A stretch of 64,000 bases of DNA from Aradus depressus (Eukaryota; Arthropoda; Insecta; Hemiptera; Aradidae): contig OY759222.1 in the NCBI GenBank assembly GCA_963662175.1, positions 10,364,222 through 10,428,221 on the forward strand, in the 5' to 3' direction. Below are positions 32,495 through 44,700 of the stretch, in pieces. Numbering within the stretch: the first letter of the stretch is position 1; the number at the start of each line of letters is the position of its first letter. The position numbers were made by a program, and so were the translations under genes. A model generated the notes under the pieces. That model made no database searches. It was not told where the DNA came from and saw nothing but the letters and a program-made list of their open reading frames with translations.

Positions 32495-32935
32495 ATATGC
32501 ATTGGAATGTAACATCCGCCGAAAGTACTTCCTAGGTTCCTTTCTCTTCCAAATGCTAAAATCCAAAGAGCTCTACTATCTTTACCGAATGTTCCAATTT
32601 AAATCCTCCGCCCACCAAAGTAATGGACACACACCAGATCTCGTCCTTCGGACCTCTTCATCCCCTCCCATCGCTCCTCTGCCTTCCACAACTCGTTCTT
32701 TGTTCAGGCCTCCTCTCTACAATTCCCTGCCTCCCCACGTCCATCACTCTCCTTCCGTGGTTTCCTTCAAATTCTGTTTTTCAATTCCTCTTCGATATAC
32801 AATCCTCTTCCTCCTAGCCTTTCATGCTCCTTCCTCTGTATTTTCCTATCCATCTATTCTTACTATTTCGTAGGATATAAGGTGCTGCTAAACGTCTTTA
32901 AAGAAATAAATCCGGTTATGCGCACTATCATGATC
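32495..32935 (+). pseudogene. LINE 3' relic (C-terminal coding tail and 3' UTR)
   Basis: The plus-strand frame has YYLYRMFQFKSSAHQSNGHT, then TPDLVL and YNSLPPHVHHSPSVVSFKF, the typical end of an insect CR1/Jockey-type LINE ORF2 after the reverse transcriptase. It stops near 32870. The preceding 32143-32495 is AT-rich with a TA run and no gene. Confidence 0.65.
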
Positions 32936-32949
32936 CTATTTGGTTACAA

Positions 32950-33490
32950 GAAAAACATAAGTTTTTAAAAAAAATATTGTCTATTTGACAAAATATATGG
33001 GAGTACTTTCGGTATTGCTACCACCTTCAGCCACGACTTAACAAATACTAAATACAAGTTCAAACTGTCCCCTTTTTCAGCCCCCACGCGGTTTTTTCCT
33101 GTCCCTCCTGTCTTAAAAATATGAAAAAAAAAAAAGAAAATTCGTATCAAATTGAAACCTTAATAATAACAGTTGATTTTACTGTGTTTATACCCCTATT
33201 TCTGATGTGTTCTTTCACCCTGTTTTAAATGGTCTGCCAGTGTGACCTGCAACTAAATTGCAAGAACTATACTAAACTAGCTGGTAAACCACTTTTTTCT
33301 TCTGTTTTAGTTTGGTCTTTAGTGTTGTTGAGATGTTTGTATATTGTATTATTTCTTCTGAAACCAACCCGAAAGTCCTCTTTTTTAAGTACATTGCCTA
33401 ACTGTTCTGAAATTTCCCCAAAATATGGTAATCCCACCAACAATGGTTTGAAAATTTGCAAAAACATTTGCAAGCTCCGCCCTTTAGCCT
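32950..33490 (-). mobile_element. Penelope-like element relic with hammerhead-like terminal repeat
   Basis: The minus-strand frame 33473-33267 reads PYFGEISEQLGNVLKKEDFR then NNTIYKHLNNTKD and, past a stop, a GHTGRPFKT motif near 33230. This is the linker plus GIY-YIG endonuclease order of Penelope-like elements. Downstream on the same strand, 33030-33001 reads CTGAAGGTGGTAGCAATACC then GAAAG. The unit 32950-33050 matches the palindromic repeats at 40-245 and 61078-61270, so those are probably solo terminal repeats of this element. Confidence 0.6.
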
Positions 33491-33987
33491 GGTATTAGAA
33501 AAAACTGAGTTTTCTGGTTTATCTTTATGTTATATGTATTTTTTCTTTTTTTTTTTTAATTGTTTGACATTCTTTTTTTTATATAACTAGATTTGCGATG
33601 CTACAGCACTTGCTGTATGTAATGGCTAATCCTCTTTTATATGATTCACCATTTTAAATATGAAATATTTTGCTGAAATGACGAGAAGTTCGTCTGCGAA
33701 TTCGTCCCCACCAAAATTATATTCTCTTGGGTCGATTTCTTTCGCAAAATGGGAGAGCTGTATGTTTCAGTTTATTTTACTTTTATTATTATTATTTTAT
33801 TGTTTTTGTGTGTATTTTTTGACATCTAACAGCAGGAACTGTACTCCTGCATGTTATTGTATCAAAACAATTATGTATAGAAAAACAAATATTTTAATAA
33901 AGTTATTATTTTCTAAAATTCAACTGATTATCATTTCAAGTGTTATTTTAAATAAATGTAGATTGTTGAATCACAATACATATATTT

Positions 33988-36900
33988 CTATAAATGAGGT
34001 CCCTGTATCATGTCGTCCTGTATGATGAAGTCGATGACCCGGTCACAGAGGGGACAGGGGACGCCTCTGGCATGGAACAAGGTAGCACACTGGACACACA
34101 AAGCTCGATGAGCAGTCTCTCCGTGGATGATGATAGCGTTGGGACGTTTCAACCCGCACTTGAGACAATCCCCAAATTCGGACAAACTACTTTCTGTACT
34201 TGAAAGATCTTCTTCTAAAATTTTTTTTACGTATTCCCTTCTTTTTCTCCGATCTTCTCTTCTTTCTAAGACAATTTTTTCGTAAGTTATTATAATTAAG
34301 TAATAATGATAATTAATAAATAACGTTATATATATATAGATAGATATATGGTTCATATAATATTGAAATGTCGCCGGTAGCTCAGTGGTATCCGTGCTTA
34401 CCTACTGAGCTCAAGATCACGGGTTCGAACCCCGGCCGAGGTTTTTTTATCTGGGAGATGAAAAAACCTTGAGCACGCCGTCCTTCGGATGGGACGTAAA
34501 GCGAGCCGGTATGATGTCAGGTACTCACTCATTAAAGACCCCTAACCTAGGTACCTGAACCTGGAAAGACAAAATTTAGGATTCCGAGAGTAGCATGTCA
34601 GGTACTCGTTAAAGAATAAATTTGTTGTACACAATTGGCTGTACATTTAAAGGGGTACCAAAAAAAAAAAAAAAAAAGCGATAAAGCTATCTAAAATTTG
34701 TTATTTTAAGCTCAAAGTCTAGAAAACACTAAATAATCAATCAAGGAAGAACGTTTAAATAAAAATAATATCGAGTAAGAATTCATTTTTTGAGTAATTT
34801 AATTATATACCTATTGCAATTTTTAATGTCTAAACTAAATTTTAATTAATGGAGAGGTAGGCGAGTAGGTAAGTACTAGCGAGGGGCTGTTTTACGGGCC
34901 TTCAAGCTTTGGATAACATGTGTACAAAACTCACCCCTGCAATCAAATTGAAATTAATTTCTTTTACATAATGTAAAAAATCAGGTATTTGCCTGAGGGA
35001 GCGATTTTGGTCTCATGTTTATTTAAACTTTTTTACTCGAAATTAAATTTCCTGTAAGATACCAAAGTTTGTCTACTAAAATCGTGTATGTACCTGTATA
35101 AATCCGAAGTTTCCCGCTTTAAACGCGGTGCAAACCACGATAAAAGAAAATAAACTAAAATGGTTATATAATCAGAGGAAGCAATGTTTTATTTTTACTA
35201 AATAAAAGGTGGAAATTTTGGAGAATTGATAAAGTAGACAAAAGTATGTAAACACTGTTTAAAGAATATACAACGATTATTTAGTCTGAGGTTATATTTC
35301 TTAAATAGGCAGGGGAGTATCGATTGTTTTTTATTTTGTTTTTCATTTTATTATAATTATTTATACTATGTAATAAACTTAACAATAAATCATGATCTGA
35401 GGAACAGAAAACAAAACACTTGATGAGGCAGCTGGTCAGCACCAATGCCTCCTCAAGGGATTCTTCTCAGGCAGAAGGTCACGCGGCCAATGACGATTCT
35501 TTCTACATGGAGGGGCGCCCTGCAAGGATCGTCATTGCTTCCACTAGTGTATTCGGGTGTAGTGTGAAATTTTTATACAAATGTGTGTATAGTTAATGTG
35601 TGACTTGGCGTAAGAATGGTATGTCGAGATGCCAGTGTATTGTCACGTTTGAAATGTAGCATGGGCATTGTGTGATGTTCAGCAGAACCACAGAGTTGAA
35701 CACCTAAGTCCAGATAGGTCTGATAATAGTCTTGTTATGATCGCTTATCTTGTAGTATTTAGCAGTCCAAATTGTCGTTTCATTTTCTGTTGAGTCTGCA
35801 TAAAGAGTTTGTTCCAAGTAAGTCATCTGTCAAAGTAGAGTTCTATATATCGCGTATTGTGAAAAGTGTATGTATTTGTTGTGAAACCAAAAATGAGAGA
35901 ATTATTAATATATAGCTGCCAAAAATATATTATTGAGAATTGAAGTGTTACCAGCTTCGTAGTCAATGTTGGAGTCGGAGGAGCTCTCCTCAAGGCTGCA
36001 GTTCCTCATCTGTCGGAGTATGGAGAAAGGGGAGAGCCGGGGGTGGCTCAGGTGGGTCCTAGACAGAAGGCTCTCGTCCGACTGGCTCTTCACACGAAGA
36101 GGCTTCTTCCGGAGTTTCCTTGTAGGACGGGCCGGCATCCACAGTCTTCGAGTCTGTACACACAACGATGGTAATGAACACTTTTATGAAGATGAGAGAG
36201 TTTGGTTGTTGAAAGTTGGTTTTACAAAAGCCGAAATTAATAGTAATACTATTTATTTCGGTTAAACTATAACATGGTAATAAGATAGGTCATAAAATGT
36301 ATACATCAAGAGAATTAATGAATTAGAGTTATTTAGTTATTAAGACTCATGCCCGGGCTTTTATTACAAGGTCATATCTTTCGTTACTTTGATGGACATG
36401 AGCCCGACATTTTGCCTACCCTAAATTTTTATTCACCTAGGATAGGGTCCTTAACGAGTTGTTTAAGAAACAACTATTTAGTTGTTTAAGTTTATTTCAC
36501 CTTCCAGACAATTATGAATTAGATATACAGTTATGTGTTCTACGAGTATAACTCACATCGTAACAAACTCTGCAGTATTTGTTTCTGGTTTTCACCTCGT
36601 TGCCGCACCGCAGACATTTGCTGACCTTACTCCCCCTGTTTATTTTTATGTCAGATTTGCTTCTCTCCAGCTCATCGTCTGCAAAGAACACTTCACTGTC
36701 GCACGAATCTTGCTTGTGTTCCCCACTTCCTCCTGACAGTCCCTAAACATTTCAAAGAAGAAACATGTTAATTTTTTTTAGATCCAAATGTATTGTATTC
36801 TAACTAAATGTAATTTGGTTTTGTTTCAGAATTTTTTGATGAATTATTACTCATTTAAAAATTCAGAGAGATTACTACTACTAGAATTTGTAGAACCGTA

Positions 36901-37765
36901 GGTTTTATGACTACCCGAACGCAGTAATATTCAGACATCACAGATGATGTCAAATATGGGACAAAAAAAAAGTCTCTTCTGCGCATCCTCAGCCCTCTAA
37001 AGAAAGATGTCGGTAAATCAACGGATATGTACCTCCATCAAGAATTAATCAATTACGTTTTCGCTCTCCCTCCAAAGTCAATCGGCCGTTTGCGCTAAAA
37101 CTCAATATTTGACTTATATAGTAACTTCTAAATCCTGATATTATTTTTTTTTTTTTCATTTTTGTAATCAGGAGGTCGGAAAATATAAAATTCCGTTGAA
37201 AACTGCGCATCAAATTGGCCGATTTAATAACTTATCTATACTTTGTATAGCTGGGGAAGTAAAAATGTCATGATGTTACATTCCTTACATCGACAGTTAT
37301 CAGGGTTTTTTCTTAAGCCCTCCTTTAATCTCCCCCCTTTCCTTTAGTCGATTTGGCTGAAAATCAATAGGTCTTTTCCTTATGGTGTTCTGGATACTCA
37401 TACAAAATTTCAAGTCGATATATACATTCTATCGGGAGTTATCATGATCACAGACAGACAGGACTATTTTTTTTTTAATTTTTGAATAAAGGGTGTCGGA
37501 AAATTTGAAAATTCAGTGAAAACTCTTCATTGAATTTCTAAACGATTGCATAAGTTTCCCTAAACTTCGTACAGTGGGCGAAGTAAAAACACAGTTAAAT
37601 GTGATCTCGAGACCAATGATGCGCCGCTCTAATTATAATTTTTTCTTATTCAATGTAAGTTTTGATAAACACCCGTTTTTCTTTAACTTAAATGCCACTC
37701 ACCTGTCGAGAAATCTCTTCAAGTGACTCTGTGGATGAATCTTCTCCGAGCGCCTCATTCCCCAT
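33988..37765 (-). CDS. Mdm2: Mdm2-like E3 ubiquitin ligase, short form
   Basis: Coding exons, minus strand: 37765-37703, 36742-36557, 36153-35952, 34265-33988. All junctions are GT-AG and give 242 aa plus TAG. Residues about 64-81 form a C4 zinc finger (CLRCGNEVKTRNKYCRVC), after a serine/acidic stretch. Residues about 184-224 form a C-terminal RING with CLKC, HGETAH, CVQC and CPLC, ending VIDFIIQ; the HGxTxH spacing and the short tail are those of Mdm2/Mdm4 RINGs, which ubiquitinate p53 and dimerise. The SWIB p53-binding domain is absent. In-frame sequence upstream of the ATG reaches a TAA about 50 nt away, and the divergent GatA gene starts 990 nt away, leaving little room for 5' exons. A missed or interleaved first exon is still possible. 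Confidence 0.78.
34372..34596 (+). repeat. tRNA-derived SINE family A, best-preserved head
   Basis: GCCGGTAGCTCAGTGGTATC (A box) and ACGGGTTCGAACCCCGGCC (B box) form an almost canonical tRNA head, followed by the SINE-A body (TATCTGGGAGATGAAAAAAC, TGATGTCAGGTACTC, AAATTTAGGATTCCG). It lies in the last intron of the Mdm2-like gene, in the opposite orientation. The body rules out a tRNA gene. Confidence 0.85.
36343..36465 (-). repeat. SINE family A tail half
   Basis: CATGCCCGGGCTTTTATTAC, TGGACATGAGCCCGACATTT, TGCCTACCCTAAATTTT and a GGTCCTTAACGAGT block. Confidence 0.7.
37180..37590 (-). repeat. ACTTCCCC dispersed repeat family, two units
   Basis: AAAATTCCGTTGAAAACTGC, TATAGCTGGGGAAGTAAAAA, GATTTGGCTGAAAATCAATA and a second GTGGGCGAAGTAAAAAC end at 37590. 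It lies in the first intron of the Mdm2-like gene. Confidence 0.65.
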
Positions 37766-38754
37766 TTTAGCCGCTGTACCCTCAACATTCGGTTCCCTCG
37801 GCGCATATAGAAGTTAATTAACTAAAACTTTTGAAAATGTACTTATTTTTTATAAAAAATTGTTGTGTTTTACGGGAAAGTTTTCATTCGTGGTGTTTTG
37901 GTGTTAGAGTGTCTATTAAATGATTTTGACTAGAACATTTGGTAGTATTTTATTTTTGTTTTAAATATAATATTATAAATCATATTTTATATTTAATTAA
38001 TCATATTTTAATGGTTAATTTTCTATAGTTTTTTTGAGTAATAAGAACGAAAAATATTGATCCATTAAAATAAGATAAAAGTTTATTGAGTTCTGTGATC
38101 GAATGGTGTATAAGAGGTAAGTTCCGAAAATAACGTAGTTTCCGAATCCATGCCAATCTAAGAACTATATTTTGTTAATTAATTTAGTTATACTTCCACG
38201 AATGACAAAAGCAAATATTAAACTGTGAATTTTATTGAGAACACGCTTTCCGTTGGTAGCTGGTTTCAGATAACTATCTTTTCCCAACTTAATTTTTTAT
38301 TTTCCAGGTAAAGAGCAACTTCGCTAGGGGAGTAGATATTCAGGTTCTCTTGAAGCTCTTAAAAAAGGGGGGGGGGGGGTATTTATTTACAAGATGTGAG
38401 GGGGCAGAAGCCGTTTAGCATTATTTGTATATTTGAGAAGATTGATAAGATACACGTAACTAGGGTTTACCGTTCTTGTATTTTCTTTCTTGGCAGAAAG
38501 GACGCGCCCTCTACAGGTTGCAGCCAAGATCGACTCTACTGCAAGGTAATTGTTTCCTTAATTTATCAATTTTAAGAATTTTTCGATCAACACATTTCTT
38601 ATCGAGTTTTACATTGGTAATCGATTTATAACCCTAATCTTACCTTCACTTTTCCTCTTACCTTATTTCTTTAAATTATTCTCAAATATATTCAAAGTTA
38701 TCATTATTTTTTAATGATATAATCATTTAGTATTATAGTTTAAAGTGTTTTGTT
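37766..38754. promoter_or_regulatory. Shared region between divergent Mdm2-like and GatA genes
   Basis: About 990 nt separate the two start codons. It is AT-rich with a poly-G run near 38370 and short GC-richer patches at 37770-37810 and 38500-38550. No TATA box or known motif can be pinned down. Confidence 0.4.
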
Positions 38755-41700
38755 ATGTTAACCAAAAGCATTGAAGCTGTAAGTATCTATCTTTCTGCTG
38801 ATTTCTGAGCTTCATGATATATAGTCTCAATGTATACAATAGTATTGTGGTTTTTTTTTTTTAGATTGGCCACCAAATGCAAAATGGTACTATCTCTGCC
38901 AAAACATTGTATGAAGAATGTATAAAACGTGCTCATAACACGAGAAAACTCAATGCTTTTGTTACCATAGTCAATCAAAGGGATTCGTCTCCAGTTTGTG
39001 ATGGTAAGAGAAAAATAGTAAAGAAAATATTTGTGAAACTTTTATCTTTATACGATGTTATTATTTTTCTCCATACTTTTAGGTCATCAGCCATCTCCAT
39101 TAAGTGGGATCCCGATAGCAATTAAAGACAACTTTTGTACCAAGGGTATCAGGACAACTTGTGGTTCTCGCATGCTTGAGGACTTCGTTCCTCCCTACAA
39201 TGCAACAGTTGTTACGAAACTTCTTCAAGCAGGAGCAAAGATATTGGGAAAGTGTAATTTGGATGAATTCGCAATGGGGTATATTCAATTTTTATTTTAT
39301 TTCATTTTTCATCAGGGAAACATATGAACGCAAACGCTCGACTGGTTTTGGATAGGGAGCGAGAAGTTAATTGATTAATTCGTTCTGGGGAAGTACATTG
39401 CCGGTGATTCACCTATGACTTTTTTATATTATGAAACAGGCTGCGATGGTGGCGCTTCACTCGAAAACATGTTTTGTTTTTAGTAATTCATCATTTAAAA
39501 AAAAATTAATAATTTTTTAGGCTTGACATTTATAGAGTTCTTAGCACTGAATTATATTTTAACATATATAGGGTATAATGCTCCCACGGCATGAATTGGA
39601 TAAATAGACACTATAAATAACATTTTTAAGACGGGTTTTTGATAGTATGGTATTCTTATCAGGGGTTGGTACAATGTTGTTTGGTTCACCCCCATTTCAC
39701 CTCCTAAAATTTCGAGGAGTCATTGAATTTAATATATTTTGCTTGTTTTTCTAACATGTCAAGTTCAGGGACAGTGGATTCGATTCACGGCCCCACCCAG
39801 AACGTCTGGGGCTCTGATCTGAGCTACACCGTTGGAGGAGAGATCCCCCCTGTCAAAACTGGCCCAAGGATTGCAGGGGGAAGCTCCGGTGGAAGTGCCG
39901 TCGCTGTGGCTACTGGTGCGGTTTTTGCGTAAGTTATTTTATCTAAGAAGAGTCAGCTGGAATGATAAACTATCCTTCATTCCGTTTCTTTAAAAAAAAA
40001 AAAAACTGTTTTTAAACGACGATGTACTTTCCCAGTCAAACAAGATACTCCAGACCTACTGTCCAAAAAGATACGACAGAATCTCACAGAACTCTGCTGA
40101 TACCTCTCTCTGGCCCTATAGCCTAGATCTTTTTTATTTTCACTAACACTTGATCTTGTAGCAGGTGATTCAATTATTTTCCTTTATAAGAAGAATTTTT
40201 GGGACTATTTAACCCCAAACCGAAGGATTGCTACTGCTGAGAAATAGTTGGTCCAAACATGCCTTGAGATCAACGTGATGGACTACGTTTTGATTATTTG
40301 TTTAAGTATTTAACTTCAGATAAAAAACTAAAATGATCGTTGAAAACTGTTTTTTTTTATTTAAGTTAGTCTATTATTTTTGGAATAATCTTTTATTTAT
40401 CTACATGTGTAGTATGGGCGCAGGTCGTTGGGCTCGGATACAGGAGGCTCGACCCGACATCCAGCCGCACACACGGGCATTGTTGGCTACAAACCTACCT
40501 ATTCGAGTGTTTCCCGACATGGTCTTATACCCTTGGTCAACTCGATGGATGTCCCAGGGATCATGGCTCGGTCTGTCCAAGATGTTGCCTTAGTCTATAG
40601 TAAGTACGATCCTTAGAGATTCTTCGGCAGTAAAGGTACTGTTGTACAAGTTTTTAAAGTGATCGGTTCAGTGACAGTCTGATTAACAAAGGTTTGTTTC
40701 CGGAGGACAACATGCTCGAGGTTTTTTTTTACCTCCGAGATAAAAAAAAACCTAAGGGCCTTGCTGGGTTACGAACCTGCAATCTTGAGCTCTTGGCTAC
40801 CTCTTAGCCACCGGCGCTCTCTAACTAACTAACTTTAAAGTAGATGTTCTGATGTAATTGATGATCTTTTACTTCTGTCATATATATTACTTACGAACTG
40901 AATAGCGGCCGAGGTTTCGCCATCACGGATACCTTTATGAACATCTCATCGTGGCTCCAAACTGATGAATGTTTTTCTGCACTTTCATACGAAATATTCT
41001 TCTCAGTATATTGAGCGCCTCCTGGATAACATATTTGTGAAGCACCTGATTTATCATTTATGTTGTAATTGGTTCTTAATTATTCATATTGCATAAATTA
41101 TACTTTTTCTAAAAACATAGTTTAATGAAGTTACATCCGTTTTTCTTTGTGGCAAAAACTCTCTTGCTACCTCCTTGTATCTAATTGAATAAAATTGTTT
41201 CTGAGCGTGTTAAATAGGACTTAAGAACAATAGTATTCTTAGCTTAGCCTAGTACTCACTGAGAAATTTTGTTGTGGAACATTGTATAGAAACTGTTCTA
41301 AAAATGTTTCCGGACTGTTGAGAAACATTCCCGACACAAAGTTCCTTGTATCTGGGATGTTCCGGTACATGTTTCTTGTTTTCCAGCGAAATAAAAAACA
41401 TGATACAATGTTGAGCAACATTTGCAAGTCTGAACGTGTTTTGAACAGTTCAAGTGTCGGCCATGTGGAGCACGGAGAAAACTCTTCGATTAATTGAAGA
41501 TTTACAATTTTTAATTAGTTTATCAGACGTAAAAAGTGTCGATTGCAAAAATAAGAATAAAAAGAGTGATGCGTTGGATCAGATAGAAAAAAAAAATCCG
41601 GAAATCCGAGCCATCTTCCAACATTAGTACATCCAAAAGATTTTTTGTGTACATATTTCCGGCGTCAAAAAGTACTTGACCACCTTCTTTTCTTTTTCTT

Positions 41701-44700
41701 TTTTCTATTTTCTTCTAAAATGAAGAGAAATGCGCCTATGGCAGCAGCAACTGCTACTTGCGAAGACATTTTGTGACTACACAGTTGGTTTGAAGGCCTT
41801 TCAGGCGCGGAATAATGTATCGGAACAAATTTGTTCCGAAACAATGTCCCGCGACACGTTTGTTCCGGAACAAAATTCCTCAGTGAGTACTAGGCTTTGC
41901 ATTATTTCAGTTTTGATGTTTTATTGAAACTACTTTGCACAGATACGATTCAGGGAGAAGACCCCCTGGATTCAACGACAGTTGCTGTAGAGAAGGTCTC
42001 TCTGTCAGTTGCTACCAACCCGACCTCTCTCAGGATAGGGATTCCTCCTGAGTTCCGTCCTCTGGGCATGTCTCAGGAAGTGGTCGACGCCTGGGAGCAA
42101 GCCATTCAGATCTTCCAGGAGGCTGGAGCCACTATTGTTCAAGTAATCAATTAAAACACATATATATAATATACTATAAATGATATACAATTAAGGGTTT
42201 GATTGCAAAACCCGGCTTAGTTCAAAAAATATATTTATCTTTTTTTCAGAAAATGAAATCATTTTTTCCGCATTTATGTTACTATCGATGAGTATATATA
42301 CCTTTAAAAATAAGATTGATATATTTTTTATCAACATTGTCATGTGCATTTTCAATTAAATATAATCTGAAACGGCATACTCGATTTTCACCAAACATGG
42401 CTAAGAAGCATTTCGCAAAAACCAGCTTTCGAAACAAAAAAACCACTTTGAAATCGGTTCAGCCGTCTTGGAGCTACGATGCCACAGACAGACACACACA
42501 CACAGGCAAAGGCTTCAAACTTATAACACCCCTCCTTTTGCGTCGGAAGTTAAAAAATGTATGTTTTTTAAAAATATTCTCCATAAAAATTGTTTTGTGA
42601 TACAGTTAACAATTTGTGAAATAGACTATATTTTCTAAAAAACACACTTTTTTGGCTTTGATTTAATTGCACAAAAAAAAGCAGCTTACCTAGTATGAAA
42701 GGTTAATTACACAGCACAAAATGATAAATGCGCAGTAGGAAATTTCAGAACACTCGGTAAAAAATTTGAATGTCCAATAAAAAAAAAATGAAAGACTAAG
42801 TGCACAGTACCAAATTGCAGTTTATCGAATAAATCCAGTTGATGTATCCGAAGGAATAAAATGTTGACCCTCCCGTCGGTCCTTTTAATGAAACAGTCCA
42901 GGTTCTCCTGATATACTAATATATAATTTATTTACTGTAAATATATCCTTCTTATCGTGAGTTTCTTTTTTTTACTATTCGTTTACTTTTTTAACCGTGT
43001 TATAAATTTATTACTCTACATTTAATTTTGTAAATGTGAATTAATTTTGTTACTGTGAATAATATATTTTCTACTGAACTTCAATTACTGTGTGCAACTT
43101 TTTGCTATTGTGTATTTAATTTTCATCACTTTTTTTTCAATTTTTAAACAATTATTACTAGTAATCTTGAGTGTACTGATATTTGTGTGTGCGGGTAGGT
43201 AGGGATGCCTCAGACCCGGCACTCGCTTGCGTGCTACTCAGTGCTGAACAGGTGTGAGGTGGCCTCCAACATGAGTCGCTATGACGGACTCAGGTATGGC
43301 CACCGCTCCAAGGAAGAGCGTGCATCCCTGGAAGCCTCTTTAGCAGCCACCCGGAGCAACGGCTTGGGGCCCACTGTCCGGGCCAGGATACTTGCCGGCA
43401 ACTACTTCTTACTGTCTGGGTGAGCAGATTTAATAATAATATATATGGTGGGCTGGTGTTTTACACCTAGGGACCTAAGCATCCAATACTCTCATCCCTT
43501 CCCTGGAAGCGCTGCTTTGTTACCTCTTTGTTTATGTTTCCTTAATGAATCTGAGAATGCTCTCGTGGTTCAATCTTCTAAAGTCCTCCTCTGTGAATAC
43601 ATTTTTGCCAAAAAAATGGAATCTCGTTCCAGCATATACCCAAGTAGTGTGGCGCCGTCTCATCTTTTCCGCATCTGTCATAGGTGGGATTGTCCTTTAC
43701 TCTTACAGTGTGACTATTGAACGGGCCGTGTCCTGTGAGAACTCCAGTTAGTTGCCGAAGCTCGTTTCTTTTGAGGTTCAGAATCCCATCCTTCACACCT
43801 TTGGCTCCCCTCCCAAGAACATTTTCGACTGTCTGCAAGTGGTTTTTTCTCTCCATGACTGGTCTAAAAGATCTCTAATCCACTTTTTAATCCGGGTTCG
43901 GTATGCCTCTCGAGATATTCCTAGTACTGGCTCTGGCCCCAAGAAGGGCTTACTTGAACCTTCCTTGGCTAGTCGGTCTGCCTCCTCGTTTACCTGAATC
44001 CCCGTGTGTCCGGGAACCCAGTAGAGTCCAAATTTCTTGTAGTTTCCTAGAATGTTCACACTCCCTTACTAACTTTGATCTGATTTCATTGCTGGCAAGT
44101 GCGCGGAGTGCTGCTTGACTATCAGAGAACATTTCTCATGTCTATATTCATTACCGCAGATCAGATTTACTTTCCTTGTTGAAGAAGCAAGATGAGGACT
44201 CTATGTCTCCGTTATTTGAAATGCGATATCAGTCGTGTCCCATCTCAGACTTTCATCAAGTTTGGCATGCACGTACATTACATCCCCAGACTGAACCGCA
44301 CAGTTTCTAGTGATAGTCCCAACAGGAGGAAGTCATTTTTAAAAAAGTGTGGTTTTAGTTTGTAAATTGATTGTGTGGAATGCTTGGGTTTATTAACGGA
44401 TTTACAATAGGCTCATCCTTATCCGGACTCCTGCCCGCATAACCGAACAGCAGGCTAAGCTGACTATAAATGAAGATAGATGAGGCAGAAAATACAATAG
44501 AGACAGACATAAACCACGGAAATTACTTTATTTTAAACAATTAAGATTCATTTTGTAGATTGTACTTGCAGACTCCGTTTATAACTTCTTCATTATTGTT
44601 GATCATCTGTGAGTGACCCTCCCTATTATTATAGAACCTACTCTGATTTAAGGAGGTCGCATGATGCCAAAACTGGATAAGAGGGCATGATTGTTTTTAA

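Noticed and set aside
34372..34440. Apparent tRNA gene
   Set aside because: The A and B boxes are good, but the head is followed by a SINE body present in many copies, and the acceptor stem does not close.
35395..35560. GC-richer block in the Mdm2-like gene intron, suspected exon
   Set aside because: It contains inverted AATGACGATTC / GGATCGTCATT sequence and no frame joining the neighbouring exons; more likely a repeat fragment.
38496..38549. Possible first GatA exon (AAAGGACGCGCCCTCTAC..)
   Set aside because: It has splice-like borders, but no ATG in a matching frame; MLTKSIEA at 38755 gives a better family-like start. It may be a 5' UTR exon or part of the Mdm2-like promoter.
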